Notes under the pieces: generated by a model
What the model was told of the DNA's origin: nothing
Database searches by the model: none
Seen by the model: only the letters and a program-made list of their open reading frames with translations
NCBI GenBank assembly: GCA_000961595.1
Contig: LADO01000004.1
Coordinates: forward strand, 1 to 42,338
Length of the DNA stretch: 42,338 nt
Reading direction: 5' to 3'
From: Peptococcaceae bacterium BRH_c4b
GTDB lineage: Bacteria; Bacillota; Desulfotomaculia; Desulfotomaculales; Desulfocucumaceae
Made by a program: the position numbers and the translations under genes
Shown here: in pieces, positions 40,679 to 42,338 of the stretch
How positions within the stretch are numbered: position 1 is the first letter of the stretch
Layout of the letters: each line of letters begins with the position of its first letter

Positions 40679-40728
40679 GTGTAATTTTATGCGGTAGAAT
40701 TAACTATAACAATGGGGGGAGTGACTAA

Positions 40729-41505
40729 ATGGAAACCATACTTGTTGAGCGCCGCGGGCCGGTAGGTATTATCACCCTGAACAGGCCGAATAAAATGAAT
40801 GCGCTGAACAAGACAGTAGTAGATGAATTAACCAAGGTAATTACGGAGTTCCAGCAGGATAAAGAAGTCAGGGCTGTAATTATAACCGGTGGAGAAAGTG
40901 TTTTTGGCGCCGGGGCGGATATTGATGAAATAGCTGCTTTGGCGGGCGTTTTTGACGGTTACAACTTCAGCAGGAAGAGCCAAGATTTATTTTCTATGAT
41001 AGAGAACTTGTCCAAGCCGGTGATTGCAGCCATCACAGGGGTTGCGCTTGGTGGCTGCCTGGAACTGGCACTGGCTTGTGACATCCGTATCGCTTCTGAT
41101 AACGCCAGGATGGGCCTGCCGGAGATAAACCTGGGACTGTTGCCAGGGGCCGGAGGGACACAGCGCCTACCCCGCCTGGTCGGGCCCGGCCAGGCCAAGT
41201 GGATGTTGTTTTCCGGTCGGACCGTAAAAGCTTTGGAAGCTCTCCAGATAGGCTTAGTCCAACAGGTAGTACCCCCGGAAGAGCTTTTCAACACCGCTTT
41301 GAAAATGGCTGAAGAATTAGCAGGCAAGCCGGCACTGGCTCTTGCCACGATAAAAGATCTGGTAAACACAGGGTTTGAACTGGATTTGTCCAGGGCTTTG
41401 CAGTACGAGTCAAGGGGGTTTGGCCTGCTGTTTGATACCGAGGACCGCCTGGAGGGTATACAAGCCTTTACCGAAAAACGTCGGCCCGACTTCAAGCATC
41501 GCTGA
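40729..41505 (+). CDS. Enoyl-CoA hydratase/isomerase (crotonase family)
   Basis: The 258-residue protein has the crotonase fold: GIITLNRPNKMNALN, the oxyanion-hole GGESVFGAGADIDEIA, AITGVALGGCLELALACDIR (first catalytic Glu) and GLPEINLGLLPGAGGTQRLP (second catalytic Glu). Both Glu of true enoyl-CoA hydratases are present, so hydration of 2-enoyl-CoA is likely. The ATG at 40729 follows GGGGGGAG. A thiolase gene follows, consistent with beta-oxidation or butyryl/crotonyl-CoA metabolism. Confidence 0.88.
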   Translation: METILVERRGPVGIITLNRPNKMNALNKTVVDELTKVITEFQQDKEVRAVIITGGESVFGAGADIDEIAALAGVFDGYNFSRKSQDLFSMIENLSKPVIAAITGVALGGCLELALACDIRIASDNARMGLPEINLGLLPGAGGTQRLPRLVGPGQAKWMLFSGRTVKALEALQIGLVQQVVPPEELFNTALKMAEELAGKPALALATIKDLVNTGFELDLSRALQYESRGFGLLFDTEDRLEGIQAFTEKRRPDFKHR

Positions 41506-41604
41506 GATTTACCTTTTTGAATAAGGGACTAGTATTATATGGCGATGTTACCCCTAGTGTGTGCAGGTTGTAACTACCGGCTTAATGGTAAAATAATTGT
41601 ATAA

Positions 41605-41651
41605 TTCCAAGAAATTAATCAATGATATTTAACAAGTTCGTTTTCTTGGAA
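41605..41651. promoter_or_regulatory. Inverted repeat in the thiolase leader
   Basis: TTCCAAGAAA at 41605-41614 and TTTCTTGGAA at 41642-41651 are exact reverse complements separated by 27 bases. A TATAAT lies at 41599-41604. It may be an operator or a leader stem before the ribosome site GAAGGGGG. Confidence 0.45.
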
Positions 41652-41672
41652 TATGAAGGGGGTTCTCATAAT

Positions 41673-42338
41673 ATGCGTAAAGTCGCCGTTGTAGGCGTTG
41701 GTATGACTAAATTCGGCCCGTCCGCCAAGAGTCAGGTGGAGATGTTTGCGGAAGCTGCAATGGAAGCCATTGAAGGGTCAAACATCAGGGCGAAGGATGT
41801 ACAAGCCCTTTATATGGGCAATGGGCTGGGAGATTTTGAAGAAGGACAGTTTAACATAGCCCCGTTTTGTGCCAATGAAATAGGCATGCCCATAGATGCG
41901 CCGTCAACCCGGGTAGAGGGGGCTTGCGCCTCAGCCAGCGTGGCCATCAGGGACGCTTTCATGTGGGTAGCCTCAGGGTTTTACGACATTGTCCTGGCGG
42001 GCGGCACGGAAAAGGCGACGGCCATGGGCACACCGCTGGCCACGAGGACTTTTGCCATGGGGACCGACAGCAGGTACGAGGAGTTTAGCGGGATTACCTT
42101 TCCGGGCGCTTTCGCCATGGTGGCGCGGATGTATGCCGAAAAATACGGTATTCCTTTAGCAAAATTAAAGGAACGCATGGCCATGGTGGCTGTGAAGAAC
42201 CACAAACACGGGGTAAAGAATCCGCTGGCACAGTTTCAAAAAGAAATAACTGTTGAAAAGGTGTTGAGCGGCATGATGGTAGCCGATCCGCTGCAGCTTT
42301 TAGACTGCTGTCCCTTTTCCGACGGGGCTGCCGCTATC
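41673..42338 (+). CDS. Thiolase (acetyl-CoA acetyltransferase/SCPx-type), 5' part
   Basis: From ATG 41673 behind GAAGGGGG, 222 codons are open to the window edge. MRKVAVVGVGMTKFGPSAKS and EGACASASVAIRDAFMWVAS (nucleophile Cys) are typical of SCPx/lipid-transfer-type thiolases, as are VLAGGTEKATAMGTPLATRT and LLDCCPFSDGAAAI. The His and second Cys of the active site should follow outside the window. It probably acts with the upstream crotonase in acyl-CoA breakdown or synthesis. Confidence 0.87.
   Translation, partial: MRKVAVVGVGMTKFGPSAKSQVEMFAEAAMEAIEGSNIRAKDVQALYMGNGLGDFEEGQFNIAPFCANEIGMPIDAPSTRVEGACASASVAIRDAFMWVASGFYDIVLAGGTEKATAMGTPLATRTFAMGTDSRYEEFSGITFPGAFAMVARMYAEKYGIPLAKLKERMAMVAVKNHKHGVKNPLAQFQKEITVEKVLSGMMVADPLQLLDCCPFSDGAAAI

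Overview
The window looks like chromosomal DNA of a spore-forming, anaerobic Firmicute of the Desulfotomaculum/Pelotomaculum type (Peptococcaceae). This is inferred from spoVA-type genes, an HgdC/DUF2229 double-cubane protein set, crotonase and thiolase genes behind a sigma-54-like site, cobalamin radical-SAM enzymes, a selenoprotein remnant and strong GGAGG ribosome sites with many TTG/GTG starts. No tRNA, rRNA or CRISPR array was seen.

Positions 1-5530 are the most notable part. After a TetR start and its operator comes a RiPP locus: a 48-codon ORF overlapping an ECF-type sigma factor gene, a protein joining an anti-sigma-like segment to a Nif11-type double-glycine motif, a complete Nif11-type precursor with an eight-residue hydrophobic core (FVIGAIVA), a frameshifted remnant of a second precursor with a Cys-rich core (VVWALCSCNYRCRCCG), a strong hairpin, a PoyD-like radical SAM epimerase and a B12-binding radical SAM enzyme. 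An EamA permease and a QueT-like membrane protein follow (5573-7193).

Positions 7194-11052 are a gene graveyard: an unrecognised minus-strand remnant, a histidine-kinase tail, a truncated IS200-like/RAYT element, a membrane protein gene with one in-frame stop, a LysR tail, and a D-Ala-D-Ala ligase gene with an in-frame TAG at codon 38. Positions 11082-19842 hold two PLP aminotransferase-fold genes (one MocR-type), a TrpXYZ-like ABC transporter, a second and shorter copy of the RAYT-type element, a secreted subtilase and a HAD hydrolase.

Positions 19886-25962 hold a decayed DsbA/FrnE gene with TGA in place of the first active-site Cys and a bSECIS-like hairpin, then dodecin, spoVAE-like and spoVAF genes, an IS200/IS605 remnant, and a decayed chemotaxis locus (MCP fused to a CheY tail; CheA frameshifted and cut off at a large palindrome). 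Positions 26006-29430 are an intact DUF2229/activase operon. KhtTU-like K+/H+ antiporter genes, small unknown genes and a GIY-YIG protein follow.

Positions 32738-39029 are a five-gene peptide/nickel-type ABC transporter with a methyltransferase gene, behind a promoter and a leader with an intrinsic terminator. Then come a Cys-rich ArsR regulator with its own operator and a 56-residue protein with five Cys-Cys pairs and a His-Gly run. The window ends with a crotonase gene and a thiolase gene that runs off the end. Palindromes sharing a GGGGACGGTTCT core are scattered through the right half.
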